Positions 55,684-64,000 of a stretch of DNA of 64,000 bases are shown piece after piece. Every line of letters begins with the position of its first letter. The first letter of the stretch is position 1. This stretch comes from Roseovarius tolerans (lineage in GTDB: Bacteria > Pseudomonadota > Alphaproteobacteria > Rhodobacterales > Rhodobacteraceae), in assembly GCF_900109855.1 (NCBI RefSeq), contig NZ_FOBO01000014.1, forward strand, positions 42,989-106,988, in the 5' to 3' direction. The notes below the pieces were generated by a model that was not told the origin of the DNA, did no database searches, and was given only the letters and a program-made list of their open reading frames with translations. The position numbers and the translations under genes are program-made.

Positions 55684-57699
55684 TCACACGGCCTGTCTCG
55701 GAATGCTCGCCGTATAGGTCTCGTCGCGAACCGTGGCATCGCCCTCGAATGCCTGCATGCGCGCGCGGAGATGGAAATGCGTGCTGTCGCAAGACAGGTG
55801 GGTGTGCGTCACCGTCCGCACGACCCACGCGTCGCGCCGCATCTCGTGGGTCCAGGTGACCTCTCCTTCGGCGGAGGTGGGATCGCCCGGCAGGATGGAG
55901 TAGCGCTCGGTGCACTCGGCGGAATGCGTCAGACCGTGCTCGACGATACGGGCCGCACCTTCGTGGACGCCTATATCTGCCGTGACGCGCCCGGTGGTCC
56001 GGTCCTCCGTCACGGTCCATTCCGCAGTCGGGGGCGTCTCCACTTCCTGCTCTAGGGGCTCGCCAGCGCGTGGCGAACCAAATGCCGCCGCATCGCTGTG
56101 ATCGCCGTCCCGCAGCGGCAGGGTGAGCTTACTTTGCTCGGTCAGGACGCGCAGTTCAACCGGTTCGGGCGCAGGCCAGGCAATCGGGAAGTAGCTGGTC
56201 GACAGGGCCAGCCGGATGCGATGCCCCGCGCGAAAGGTCTGGGCGACATGTTTCATCGGCACTTCAACCGCGTATGTCTGCCCCGGCGTTAGGGGCTCGG
56301 GATGCTCGTGCCCGTCACGATGCGTGAGATTGAGCAAGCCGTAGCTGACCCGGGTCGCCGCCTCGTCGCGGGCCACGTCCATCAGCCGCACGGCGACCTG
56401 CGCGACAGGCCGGTCCGAGGTGAACGTCAATGTCAGGCGCGCGTCGCCCACCATGTGCAGCGGCTCGGCAAGCGGCGCGGTCTCGAAGCACAGGCTGCCC
56501 GCATCGTCCCGCCGCTGATCGCCCGGCTGATCGCCGGGCAGCGCATAAGAGCACCACTTGCCGCCCTGAAACCCGACCCAGAGCGGCGAGGCGATGTTCA
56601 GCCAGCCGCCGGGCACCTCCCCGGCGCTCGACAGCCGTCCGTCGGACCCCAAGGCGAATTCGGTCGGGGTGACAGTCGGCGAGGGCCAGGACGGTTCGGT
56701 GATCCAGTGCCCGTCCCGGTGCTCGTAATGCGTTCTGGGCTCGGCGTGATCCTGAAGATAGACCCGCAACGGCGGCTCATCCGCGATGCCGGTGTCGATG
56801 CCCTTGAGCCATTGATCCCACCACCGGGTTTCCTCGCTCAGCCAGTCAATCGAGGGGCCCGGCGCGCCTACATGCGGATAGCGATGCGACCATGGGCCGA
56901 TAATTCCCTTTGCCGGACCCTTGAGGTTCTCGACCAACCGAAAGACAGCGCGGCAGTAGCCGTCGGCCCAGCCGCTGACGGCATAAACGGGCACCTCGAT
57001 GTCGTCGAAATTTTCGCACACCGATCCGTGCTTCCAGAACGCATCGCGGGTCTGGTGCTCCATCCATGTCTCAAGCCAGAACCCCGACCCATCGAGCCGT
57101 TCTTCCCACATCTCGCGCCAGCGATCACCGACATGCGCCGGATCCGGCGGCAGGGTGTTGATCCCGAACATCACCGACGCCCAGGACAGGTGATCGCACA
57201 GCATGGTGCCGCCCATGTAGTGAATGTCGTCCGCATAGCGATCATCGGTCGAACAGATCGACACCACGGCCTTCAACGCGGGCGGGCGCAGGGCCGCCAG
57301 TTGCAGCCCGTTGAACCCACCCCAGGAAATGCCCACGATCCCGACACCGCCATCGCACCACGGCTGATCGGCGATCCAGGCGATCACATCACAGCCGTCC
57401 TGCAACTCGATCTCGGTATATTCGTCGGTCATCACCCCCTCGGACTCGCCTGTTCCACGCAGATCGACCCGCACATAGGCATAGCCCTGCGCCGCCATCC
57501 AGGGCGCGCGCGCATGGTCGCGCTCCAGCGTCTTGTCGTTCTTGCGATAGGGGATGTATTCGAGGATCGCTGGCACGGCCTGCCCCTCCGCCCCGTCCGG
57601 CATCCAGATACGTGCCGCGAGGCGCGTGCCATCCGGCATAGGGATCTCGAGATGCTCGATTTCCCGAACGGCGACGGGAAGCGGGTGGTCGATTTTCAT
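55684..57699 (-). CDS. CocE/NonD-family hydrolase (X-Pro dipeptidyl peptidase-like)
   Basis: A 671-residue serine hydrolase. An alpha/beta hydrolase core opens with M-P-D-G-T-R-L-A-A-R-I-W near 24, then R-V-D-L-R-G-T-G-E-S near 77-86 and nucleophile elbow G-I-S-W-G-G near 123-128. A cap and a C-terminal galactose-binding-like beta domain (about 430-670) follow. The family includes cocaine esterase, glutaryl acylases and X-Pro peptidases. It is the last gene in the cyanophycin cluster, 82 bp after the ATP-grasp gene on the same strand, so acting on a peptide or acylated amino acid is plausible. Confidence 0.88.
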   Translation of the reverse strand: MKIDHPLPVAVREIEHLEIPMPDGTRLAARIWMPDGAEGQAVPAILEYIPYRKNDKTLERDHARAPWMAAQGYAYVRVDLRGTGESEGVMTDEYTEIELQDGCDVIAWIADQPWCDGGVGIVGISWGGFNGLQLAALRPPALKAVVSICSTDDRYADDIHYMGGTMLCDHLSWASVMFGINTLPPDPAHVGDRWREMWEERLDGSGFWLETWMEHQTRDAFWKHGSVCENFDDIEVPVYAVSGWADGYCRAVFRLVENLKGPAKGIIGPWSHRYPHVGAPGPSIDWLSEETRWWDQWLKGIDTGIADEPPLRVYLQDHAEPRTHYEHRDGHWITEPSWPSPTVTPTEFALGSDGRLSSAGEVPGGWLNIASPLWVGFQGGKWCSYALPGDQPGDQRRDDAGSLCFETAPLAEPLHMVGDARLTLTFTSDRPVAQVAVRLMDVARDEAATRVSYGLLNLTHRDGHEHPEPLTPGQTYAVEVPMKHVAQTFRAGHRIRLALSTSYFPIAWPAPEPVELRVLTEQSKLTLPLRDGDHSDAAAFGSPRAGEPLEQEVETPPTAEWTVTEDRTTGRVTADIGVHEGAARIVEHGLTHSAECTERYSILPGDPTSAEGEVTWTHEMRRDAWVVRTVTHTHLSCDSTHFHLRARMQAFEGDATVRDETYTASIPRQAV

Positions 57700-57781
57700 G
57701 ACGTTTATCCTGCATTACGTGCGACGCGATGCGCCCAGCCTATCGCGCCCCCGCGTCACAAAGTCCAGCGCTGGCGGTGGC

Positions 57782-59080
57782 CTATTCCTCGATGTCGCTG
57801 AACTCGTAATTCAGCTTCTTCATGACCTGCTCGTAATTCCACAACAGCTTGGATTGCTTGTTGGCCCCCATCCAGATCGACGCCACCGCATAGCTATAGG
57901 CATCCTGCTCGGGCAGCTCCGAAAGGCGCATGCCCTTCTTGACGTAGGAGACGATGCGCGTGCCGTCGACCTGTTCCGAGGCCACCTCCAGTTCGGCGCG
58001 CGAGGGCACGCGTGTGAGGGTCGCGTCGTTGAAGAACACCCGGTAGAAGAATTCGGCGGCGACATTCTCCGGCCCCTCGCCACTTGGCATGTCGGGCTTG
58101 CGCCCGAGCCCCAGATCAACCGTCACCTGCTGATGGCTCACCCCGTCCACCATCTCAAAGAGGTCGCAATGCGATTGCGCGATGCGGGTGTTGATCTCCA
58201 GCAGCCAGATCTTGTTCTGCACCTCGTCCCAGTAATATTCCACGTTGAAGCCGGCATTGTCATAGCCGATATGCGCCATCACCTTGCGGGTGATCTCGTT
58301 CATCTCGTTCTGCACGCGGGGCGGCAGGGTCGAGGGATAGAGATAGTAGAAAAAGCTGAGCACCTGCGGATAGCGGATCGAATCCACCGTGCCGTAGGGG
58401 ACAACCTCGCCGTCATGGACATAGCCCTCGACGGTGCATTGCCGCCCGCCGATCACCTGTTCCGCCATACAGTAATGCCCTTCGATCGCCCGTATCTCAT
58501 CCGGCAAATCGGCCTGATCCAGCACGTAGTTGAACGGCTCTGAAATCTGGCCGATCTCGGCGCGGAAGGCCGCGACCGCGTAGTCAAAATCCTCTGGGCT
58601 GTCGATTCGAAAGCCGAGGCGCGACCCTGAAGACTTGATCGGCTTGACGAAGAACGGAAAGCGCAGATCAGCCTCGCCGATCCGCGAAAGCGCGTTGTCG
58701 TCGAACGGATCAAAAGCGGTGAACTTCGGGACGTGCTCGGGGATCACCTCGGCCATCACCTTGCGCGACCAGAATTTATGCTCGCACTTCAAAAGGCTCT
58801 CCAGCGAGGCATTGCGGGTGCCGTATTTCGCGCACAAGAGCGGCAGCATCGTCGAAACCGGAAAGTCGATATACCCCACGATGGCGTCAATCGAGCCGTC
58901 AAAGGCGTCCAGCGTCGCCTCGGCCTCGCGCAGCATCGCGGGGATGTCGAATTCCTGCGTATCCGAGACCGCCTCGGAGGTCAGCAGCGGGTGAAAGACG
59001 ACATCCTCGACCCCCCGCAAACGGGTCAGTCGCTCGGCATTCATCGCGTTCATTCCGACGACGAAAACATTCTTGGTCAT
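57782..59080 (-). CDS. ATP-grasp carboxylate-amine ligase-like protein
   Basis: A 432-residue ATP-grasp enzyme. After an N-terminal Rossmann-like part (N-V-F-V-V-G-M-N-A-M-N), the grasp domain has F-P-F-F-V-K-P-I-K-S-S-G-S-R-L-G near 140-155, M-A-E-Q-V-I-G-G for the second lysine region, and metal ligands in W-L-L-E-I-N-T-R. It probably joins an amino group to an acyl phosphate. It follows cyanophycin synthetase after 70 bp on the same strand, so it might make a precursor, modify the polymer, or use the dipeptide product. Such a gene is not part of the standard cyanophycin pathway. Confidence 0.82.
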   Translation of the reverse strand: MTKNVFVVGMNAMNAERLTRLRGVEDVVFHPLLTSEAVSDTQEFDIPAMLREAEATLDAFDGSIDAIVGYIDFPVSTMLPLLCAKYGTRNASLESLLKCEHKFWSRKVMAEVIPEHVPKFTAFDPFDDNALSRIGEADLRFPFFVKPIKSSGSRLGFRIDSPEDFDYAVAAFRAEIGQISEPFNYVLDQADLPDEIRAIEGHYCMAEQVIGGRQCTVEGYVHDGEVVPYGTVDSIRYPQVLSFFYYLYPSTLPPRVQNEMNEITRKVMAHIGYDNAGFNVEYYWDEVQNKIWLLEINTRIAQSHCDLFEMVDGVSHQQVTVDLGLGRKPDMPSGEGPENVAAEFFYRVFFNDATLTRVPSRAELEVASEQVDGTRIVSYVKKGMRLSELPEQDAYSYAVASIWMGANKQSKLLWNYEQVMKKLNYEFSDIEE

Positions 59081-59150
59081 GATGTTGGTCCTTCCTGTTC
59101 AGGGCGTGCGCACCGGTGAGGCTGACGCACCGAATGGGTGCAGTTCGTCC

Positions 59151-61793
59151 TCAGGCCTGTGCGAGATCGGATTGAACCGGAAAACTCCGTCCCTTGAGCC
59201 GCTCCGTGGTGCCGGTGATATCGTCCACCAGCAACAGCAGGAAATCGCCCGGCACGGCATCCGCCATGGCCCGGTCAACGGCGTCCTTTTCCTTCATGAT
59301 GATCTCGACCGCGCAGTCCGATCCGGCGTCGGCTGCGCCTTTCCGGATCAGGTCCGCCGTCTCGCCTTCGGCGCGACCGCGCGCATCGGATTCGTAGACG
59401 TAGAGCACGTCGCATATCTTGGCGAGTTGCGCGCCCAGAGCGGCAAGGTCTTCGTCACGGCGATTGCCCGGCGCGGTCGACACGCCGATCTTGCGCTGTT
59501 GTCCCAGCCCGTTCACCAGCGGCTCCAACGCCACCAGCGCCGGCACGTTGTGACCGTAGTCGATCAGGCAATAGACCCCGTCGGCCTCGAAATAGTTGGT
59601 GCGCCCGGGCATCTGCGCCGGGGTCGGGTGGAAGGTCAGCAGCCCGGCGCGGATATCGTCGATCTCGATGCCATGCGCCAGCGCCACGGCGGCGGCGGCC
59701 ATCGCGTTCTGCACGTTGAAAGGCGCGTGCCCCTCGAATGCGATCGGCACGTCGTTCACGTCCACCACATCGACTAGAACCTTGCCGCGCAGCAAAACGA
59801 TACGCCCGTTCTTGACGGTGACGACCATGCGTCGTTCGCTCAAGTGCTCCTGTAGTGCGGGGTTTTCCGGGTCCATCGTGAAGTAGATGATCTCGCCCCG
59901 CGCCCAGTAGGTGCCATGCTCCATCACCAGAGGGTCATCGGCATTGAGCACACAATAGCCGCCCTCCTTCTTGACTGAATCGACAACCACGGTCTTGCAG
60001 CGTGCCAGCTCTTCCAGCGTGTGGATATCCCGCTCGCCCAGATGATCCGACGCGATGTTCAGCAGCACACCTACATCGCATTCATCAAAGCCCAGACCGC
60101 GCCGCATGATGCCGCCGCGTGCAACCTCGAGCACCGCATGCTCGACCGTGGGCTCTCGCAGCACGGCCTGTGCCGCCGCCGGGCCGGAATAGTCGCCGCG
60201 CAGAATTATATGATTGTCGATCTCGACCGTGCCGGTACAGCCCATGCCCACCGAATACCCGGACTGCCGCAGGATATGCGTGGTCAGGCGGGTCGTCGTG
60301 GTCTTGCCATTGGTGCCGGTGATCGCGGTGATCGGGATGCGGCCATTGTCGGTCGGGTCGGGAAACAGCATATCGACGACATGCTCGCCCACCGGGCGCG
60401 GGGTGCCATGCGTTGGCGCCATGTGCATCCGAAAACCGGGGCCGGCATTGACCTCGACCACGCCCGCCGATTGCTGATCGAGCGGCTTGGTCAGCGTCTC
60501 CGCCAGAAGGTCGATCCCGATCACGTCGAGCCCGACATGCCGCGCGATCCGCTCCATCGCGAAGCGGATATCCGGATGCACCTCATCGGTCAGATCGGTG
60601 GCCGTTCCGCCGGTCGAGATATTGGCCGTCGATTTCAGGAACACCATCTCGCTCTCGGATGGCACACTGTCGAGCGTGAGCCCGGCCTGTTCGAGCATGC
60701 GATGGGTCTGTTCGTCGACATGGATCTGGGTCAGAAGATTCTCGTGGCCCACGCCGCGGCGGGGATCCTGGTTAGCGGTGTCGATCAGCGCCTGAATCGT
60801 CGACGTGCCATCGCCGGTGACATGCGCCGGGCGACGCCGCGCGGCGGCCACCAGTTTACCGCCGATCACCAGCATCCGGTGATCCTCGCCTTTGATATAG
60901 CTCTCGACGATGACCGCTCCCGAGTCGTCGCGCACCCGCGCAAGCGCCGCCTCGTAGCCCGATTTCAGGTCGTCGAGATTGCTGATATCGGTGGTCACGC
61001 CGCGCCCGTGATTGCCCGCCAGCGGCTTCGTCACCACCGGCCAGCCGATCCACTCGGCGGCCTCTTGGATCTCGTCCCAGGAATAGCAGGTATAGCCCTG
61101 CGGCACGGCGATCCCGGCATCGCCCAGTATCTGCTTGGTCCAGTCCTTGTCGTCGGCGATGGAGTGGCCGATGATGCCCGACTCGTCGGTCACCGTGGCC
61201 TGGAACCGGCGCTGTTTCACGCCATGCCCCAGCTGCGTATAGCTGGTCCCCTCGGTCAGGTTGTACCAAGGGATGTTGCGGGCCTTGGCAGCATTCACGA
61301 TCGACCCCGTCGAAGGGCCAAGCGCATTGGCGTCGCGAACTTCCTTGAGATATTCGATCACCGGGCCGAGATCGACATGCCCGCCATCGTAGAGCTTGCG
61401 CACTATCTCGACCGCCGCCTCGCCCGCCGCAAGACCGGTGGCTTCGTCGCGATAGCGGTAAACGACATTGTAGACGCCGCGCTCATAGCTGTCGACGCTT
61501 TTGCCATAGCCCACCGAGAACCCGATCAGGTTCTGCAATTCGATGGCGAGATGCTCGACCATGTGTCCGGCATAGGTGCCATTGCGCACCCGCTGCAAAA
61601 ACCCGCCGGGTTCTCCGACCGAGCAGCGATGCTCGTATATGGTGGGAAAAATGGCTTCGAGCTTTTCCGCGATGCCGGGCACCTTGTCGCTCGGGCGGTC
61701 TTCCAGATCCTCGATGTCGAGGCGCATGTAGATGGTTTGATAACGGCTGTAATAATTCGGCCCACGCAGCGCGCGGTGCTCAAGTATACGCAT
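59151..61793 (-). CDS. cphA: cyanophycin synthetase
   Basis: Polymerises Asp and Arg into cyanophycin (Asp backbone with Arg side chains), using two ATP sites. The 880-residue protein has an N-terminal domain starting L-R-G-P-N-Y-Y-S and an ATP-grasp domain (about 200-470; V-V-T-K-P-L-A-G-N-H-G-R-G-V). The Mur-ligase-like half has P-loop I-T-G-T-N-G-K-T-T-T near 494-503 and H-N-V-P-A-L near 795. Length matches known CphA (about 870-900). ATG 61793 overlaps the cyanophycinase gene by 14 bp. An in-frame codon at 61883 would lengthen that overlap without homology. Confidence 0.95.
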   Translation of the reverse strand: MRILEHRALRGPNYYSRYQTIYMRLDIEDLEDRPSDKVPGIAEKLEAIFPTIYEHRCSVGEPGGFLQRVRNGTYAGHMVEHLAIELQNLIGFSVGYGKSVDSYERGVYNVVYRYRDEATGLAAGEAAVEIVRKLYDGGHVDLGPVIEYLKEVRDANALGPSTGSIVNAAKARNIPWYNLTEGTSYTQLGHGVKQRRFQATVTDESGIIGHSIADDKDWTKQILGDAGIAVPQGYTCYSWDEIQEAAEWIGWPVVTKPLAGNHGRGVTTDISNLDDLKSGYEAALARVRDDSGAVIVESYIKGEDHRMLVIGGKLVAAARRRPAHVTGDGTSTIQALIDTANQDPRRGVGHENLLTQIHVDEQTHRMLEQAGLTLDSVPSESEMVFLKSTANISTGGTATDLTDEVHPDIRFAMERIARHVGLDVIGIDLLAETLTKPLDQQSAGVVEVNAGPGFRMHMAPTHGTPRPVGEHVVDMLFPDPTDNGRIPITAITGTNGKTTTTRLTTHILRQSGYSVGMGCTGTVEIDNHIILRGDYSGPAAAQAVLREPTVEHAVLEVARGGIMRRGLGFDECDVGVLLNIASDHLGERDIHTLEELARCKTVVVDSVKKEGGYCVLNADDPLVMEHGTYWARGEIIYFTMDPENPALQEHLSERRMVVTVKNGRIVLLRGKVLVDVVDVNDVPIAFEGHAPFNVQNAMAAAAVALAHGIEIDDIRAGLLTFHPTPAQMPGRTNYFEADGVYCLIDYGHNVPALVALEPLVNGLGQQRKIGVSTAPGNRRDEDLAALGAQLAKICDVLYVYESDARGRAEGETADLIRKGAADAGSDCAVEIIMKEKDAVDRAMADAVPGDFLLLLVDDITGTTERLKGRSFPVQSDLAQA

Positions 61794-62640
61794 TCCTTTG
61801 CTCCAGACTTCCAGTCCCGAGCTCTTTCGGCCCGAGGACCCGCCGGTCCGTGAAACTGTACCCGTTCCCATCGACCAGCGCATGCATAATGACGTTGTGG
61901 ACGCTCACCGCCTCACCGTCAGAAAGATCGAATACATTGGAACTGGTTATGGCCGAACTGTCAACGAGGATGACGTGACCGGGGCCGAAAGCGTAAATGT
62001 TGTCGTTCTCGAAGAGAACTGCCGCATCTTCTCCGAGGCCAACGCCGAGATACTCGGGATTCGTCGCCCCGACCTCCATCAGACGCGAGAATCTCCCCCG
62101 CTCAAGGAAATGCGTGTCGATGATCACGCCCTCGATCAGGCCAAAGCCCGCGGACATCTTGACCGCGCCCTTGCGAAGAGAATCCGTCGCATGGCCGCCA
62201 TAGACCATGGTGGTCGACTGGCACGCCGCGCCCGCGCTTGTCCCTGCGATGACAGCGCCCTCGTCATAGCGTCTGCGGATCATCTCTAGCGCGTCGGACG
62301 CGCCCAGAATACTGGTCAGGCGCATCTGGTCGCCGCCGGAAATGAAGATCACGTCACTGCGCGACAGCATGTCGAGCATGGCTGATGCGGCCGCATCGGC
62401 GCGCTCGCGTATGCGAACATCCAGAACTTCGCCAGCGCCCAACCTCTCGAACACCTGCCGGTAATCCGAGAAAACATCTTCGGGAATGCTGCTGGCTGTG
62501 GTGATGACCCCGACAACCGGGTCCGAGGCCTGGCTTAGTGCCAGAACCTGCCTCAGAATCTCGGTATCCGAGGTTTTATCCTCGGCGCCGCCTATAGCGA
62601 CAAGTTTTCCTCTGGGGACGGGACGAATCGACATGTCCAT
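61780..62640 (-). CDS. cphB: cyanophycinase
   Basis: A peptidase S51-family exopeptidase that cuts cyanophycin to beta-Asp-Arg dipeptides. The 286-residue protein shows I-G-G-A-E-D-K near 15, S-G-G-D-Q near 100 and the nucleophile in G-T-S-A-G-A-A-C near 130. A late H-F-L-E-R-G-R-F region with the conserved His/Glu lies near 175. ATG 62640 is favoured over a frame to 62694. It is the first gene of the operon; its stop overlaps cphA, so synthesis and mobilisation enzymes come from one transcript. Without a signal peptide it acts in the cytoplasm. Confidence 0.93.
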   Translation of the reverse strand: MDMSIRPVPRGKLVAIGGAEDKTSDTEILRQVLALSQASDPVVGVITTASSIPEDVFSDYRQVFERLGAGEVLDVRIRERADAAASAMLDMLSRSDVIFISGGDQMRLTSILGASDALEMIRRRYDEGAVIAGTSAGAACQSTTMVYGGHATDSLRKGAVKMSAGFGLIEGVIIDTHFLERGRFSRLMEVGATNPEYLGVGLGEDAAVLFENDNIYAFGPGHVILVDSSAITSSNVFDLSDGEAVSVHNVIMHALVDGNGYSFTDRRVLGPKELGTGSLEQRNAYT

Positions 62641-62700
62641 GAACGGACCTCCAGTCTGCGGTAGACAACACCTACATATTGTGGAAACTGCCACTCCACA

Positions 62701-62765
62701 AACAAGTTTGTTACAATATACCCGCCGTCGCTATGCGATGCGCCGCACCGTAACAAGCTTGTCAC
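62701..62765. promoter_or_regulatory. two related palindromes in the cphB/iaaA divergent promoter
   Basis: AACAAGTTTGTTAC (62701-62714) and AACAAGCTTGTCAC (62752-62765) share ACAAG-Y-TTGT with dyad symmetry. They lie 51 bp apart, close to five helical turns, in the 219-bp A/T-rich gap. They look like paired operators of one regulator. Confidence 0.5.
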
Positions 62766-62859
62766 ACTTTCAAGCAGGTTTACGCGGGCAGTATGGTACC
62801 AGAAAGTGCGATGGCACTTGTGCAACGGCAATTGTAACTGAATCAAGGAGGGGTGTCCC

Positions 62860-63786
62860 ATGACCAAAGGTTTCGTGCTCGCCATTCACGGGGGTGCCGG
62901 TGTCTTGCCCCGTGCCGAGATGTCGCCTGAACGCGAGGCGGCCTGCCACGCCGCCCTCGCGCGCGTTCTGGCCGCCGGAGAGACGGTCTTGGCGCGCGAT
63001 GGCACGGCCCTCGATGCGGTCACCGTCGCGGTCGAAACGCTCGAGAACGAACCGCTATTCAATGCCGGGCGCGGCGCGGTATTCACCCGCGATGGCACGC
63101 ATGAGATGGATGCCGCGATCATGGACGGGCGTGGCCGCAGGGCCGGGGCGGTCGCCGGCATCGCCGGGGTGCGCAACCCTGTGCACCTTGCCCGCGCCGT
63201 CATGGAACGGACCGATCACGTGCTTATGGTCGGCGACGGGGCACTTGAGATCGCGCGCGACGCGGGACTGGCCTTCGAGGATGATGCCTATTTCTTCACG
63301 CAAGACCGTTGGGACAGTCTGCAAAGCACCCTGAAGATGCAAGCCGACGGCACGCTCGATGATGATCCCGCGCGGCGTCACGGAACGGTGGGGGCCGTCG
63401 CGCTGGACCGCGCGGGCAATCTCGCCGCAGCAACGTCAACAGGCGGCATGACAGCCAAGCGCAGGGGCCGTATCGGCGACAGTCCGATCATCGGTGCCGG
63501 AACCTTCGCCGACGATGCCACCTGCGCGGTTTCGGCCACCGGCGACGGCGAAGCCTATATCCGCCTCTCCGTCGCGCATGAAATCGACGCACGCATGCGT
63601 CTGGCTGGACAACCGATGACCGAGGCCGCACGCCAGATCATCCTGAACGACCTGACCGCCATCGGCGGGTCGGGCGGGTTGATCTGTATCGACCGTGCCG
63701 GTGCAGTCGCCATGCCGTTCAACTGCGAAGGAATGTATCGAGGCTGCGTGAAAGACGGCGACAAGCCGGTAACGGCTATTTATTGA
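62860..63786 (+). CDS. iaaA: isoaspartyl peptidase / L-asparaginase (Ntn-hydrolase type)
   Basis: An autoprocessing Thr peptidase that splits beta-aspartyl dipeptides, including the beta-Asp-Arg released by cyanophycinase. The 308-residue precursor opens L-A-I-H-G-G-A-G-V-L, has N-A-G-R-G-A near 69-74, and the self-cleavage site is before Thr176 in H-G-T-V-G-A-V-A. The beta chain contains S-T-G-G-M-T and G-D-G-E-A. AAGGAGG lies 9 bp before ATG 62860. It is divergent from cphB and completes the pathway to free Asp and Arg. Confidence 0.92.
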   Translation: MTKGFVLAIHGGAGVLPRAEMSPEREAACHAALARVLAAGETVLARDGTALDAVTVAVETLENEPLFNAGRGAVFTRDGTHEMDAAIMDGRGRRAGAVAGIAGVRNPVHLARAVMERTDHVLMVGDGALEIARDAGLAFEDDAYFFTQDRWDSLQSTLKMQADGTLDDDPARRHGTVGAVALDRAGNLAAATSTGGMTAKRRGRIGDSPIIGAGTFADDATCAVSATGDGEAYIRLSVAHEIDARMRLAGQPMTEAARQIILNDLTAIGGSGGLICIDRAGAVAMPFNCEGMYRGCVKDGDKPVTAIY

Positions 63787-64000
63787 ACTCGGCCCCCAAA
63801 GCCCCTGCAGACATCATACCCATCAGTTTGTGCCTATCTACGCGTCGCGACGCGCTAGATGAAAGTCAGGTGTTATCTGTCAGTACCGACATTCAGTACT
63901 TGGTCTCCACTCCCAAGAGAGTAGTCTGAGGTGCCCGAGTTTCCTAGACACGTGCTTCCTTCAGTTTCTGCTGTCTGATTTCGAAGTCAACGCGCGCCAG

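Noticed and set aside
60021..61853. Plus-strand open frame of 610 codons opposite cphA
   Set aside because: Antisense shadow with arginine-rich, motif-free translation.

Overview
The window looks like a chromosome segment of an alphaproteobacterium of the Rhodobacterales/Roseobacter type. This rests on the high-GC core genes, the hisS-hisZ-hisG order, a psd-pssA-pmtA phosphatidylcholine route, a B12-dependent ribonucleotide reductase, DUF1489 and SlyX proteins, and an xdhABC operon joined to a BMP-type ABC transporter. Names are assigned by reading the proteins; no database search was run.

0-28.2 kb is mostly core genome. It holds the tail of a GcvT-fold oxidoreductase, a GH25 lysozyme, small conserved proteins, an aldo/keto reductase, the phospholipid genes, and a minus-strand purine operon (xdhA, xdhB, xdhC, ABC ATPase, two permeases, periplasmic binding protein). 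After that come dnaE, slyX, hisS-hisZ-hisG, two paralogous outer-membrane barrels, a DUF1489 protein and nrdJ. Two oddities stand out: one ~60-nt palindromic repeat is translated inside both xdhA and xdhB, and the middle third of hisS is about 50% GC inside a gene that is about 70% GC.

28.2-55.6 kb is accessory and mosaic. A three-gene cassette (CIA30-like gene, 113-aa gene, 115-aa gene, then a strong terminator) occurs twice, at 28.6-30.3 kb and 44.9-46.4 kb, in the same order and on the same strand. The second CIA30 copy is broken. The small genes carry structured leaders whose stems covary between copies, which is the best candidate here for something undescribed. Between the copies lie an accessory groES-groEL with a CIRCE-like site and a 44-aa basic protein, a short tyrosine recombinase, a LysR-controlled catabolic operon (DUF1185, alpha/beta hydrolase, flavin reductase, luciferase-like monooxygenase, aldehyde dehydrogenase), a second LysR, a membrane hydroxylase, a displaced 3' end of the same recombinase, a methyltransferase and a beheaded LacI regulator beside an intact operator-like palindrome. 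Five copies of an ~85-bp intergenic repeat are scattered from 30 to 54 kb. Further right are a methyltransferase, a truncated nitronate monooxygenase, a ClC transporter whose gating glutamate position is tyrosine, an orphan binding protein, two dehydrogenases with a divergent AraC regulator, an enoyl-CoA hydratase-like gene and a chimeric hydrolase remnant.

55.6-64 kb is a cyanophycin locus: cyanophycin synthetase, cyanophycinase, an ATP-grasp ligase, a CocE-type hydrolase and, divergently, an isoaspartyl peptidase/asparaginase. Together these could make, open and finish degrading an Asp-Arg storage polymer. No rRNA, tRNA, CRISPR array or complete insertion sequence was seen.
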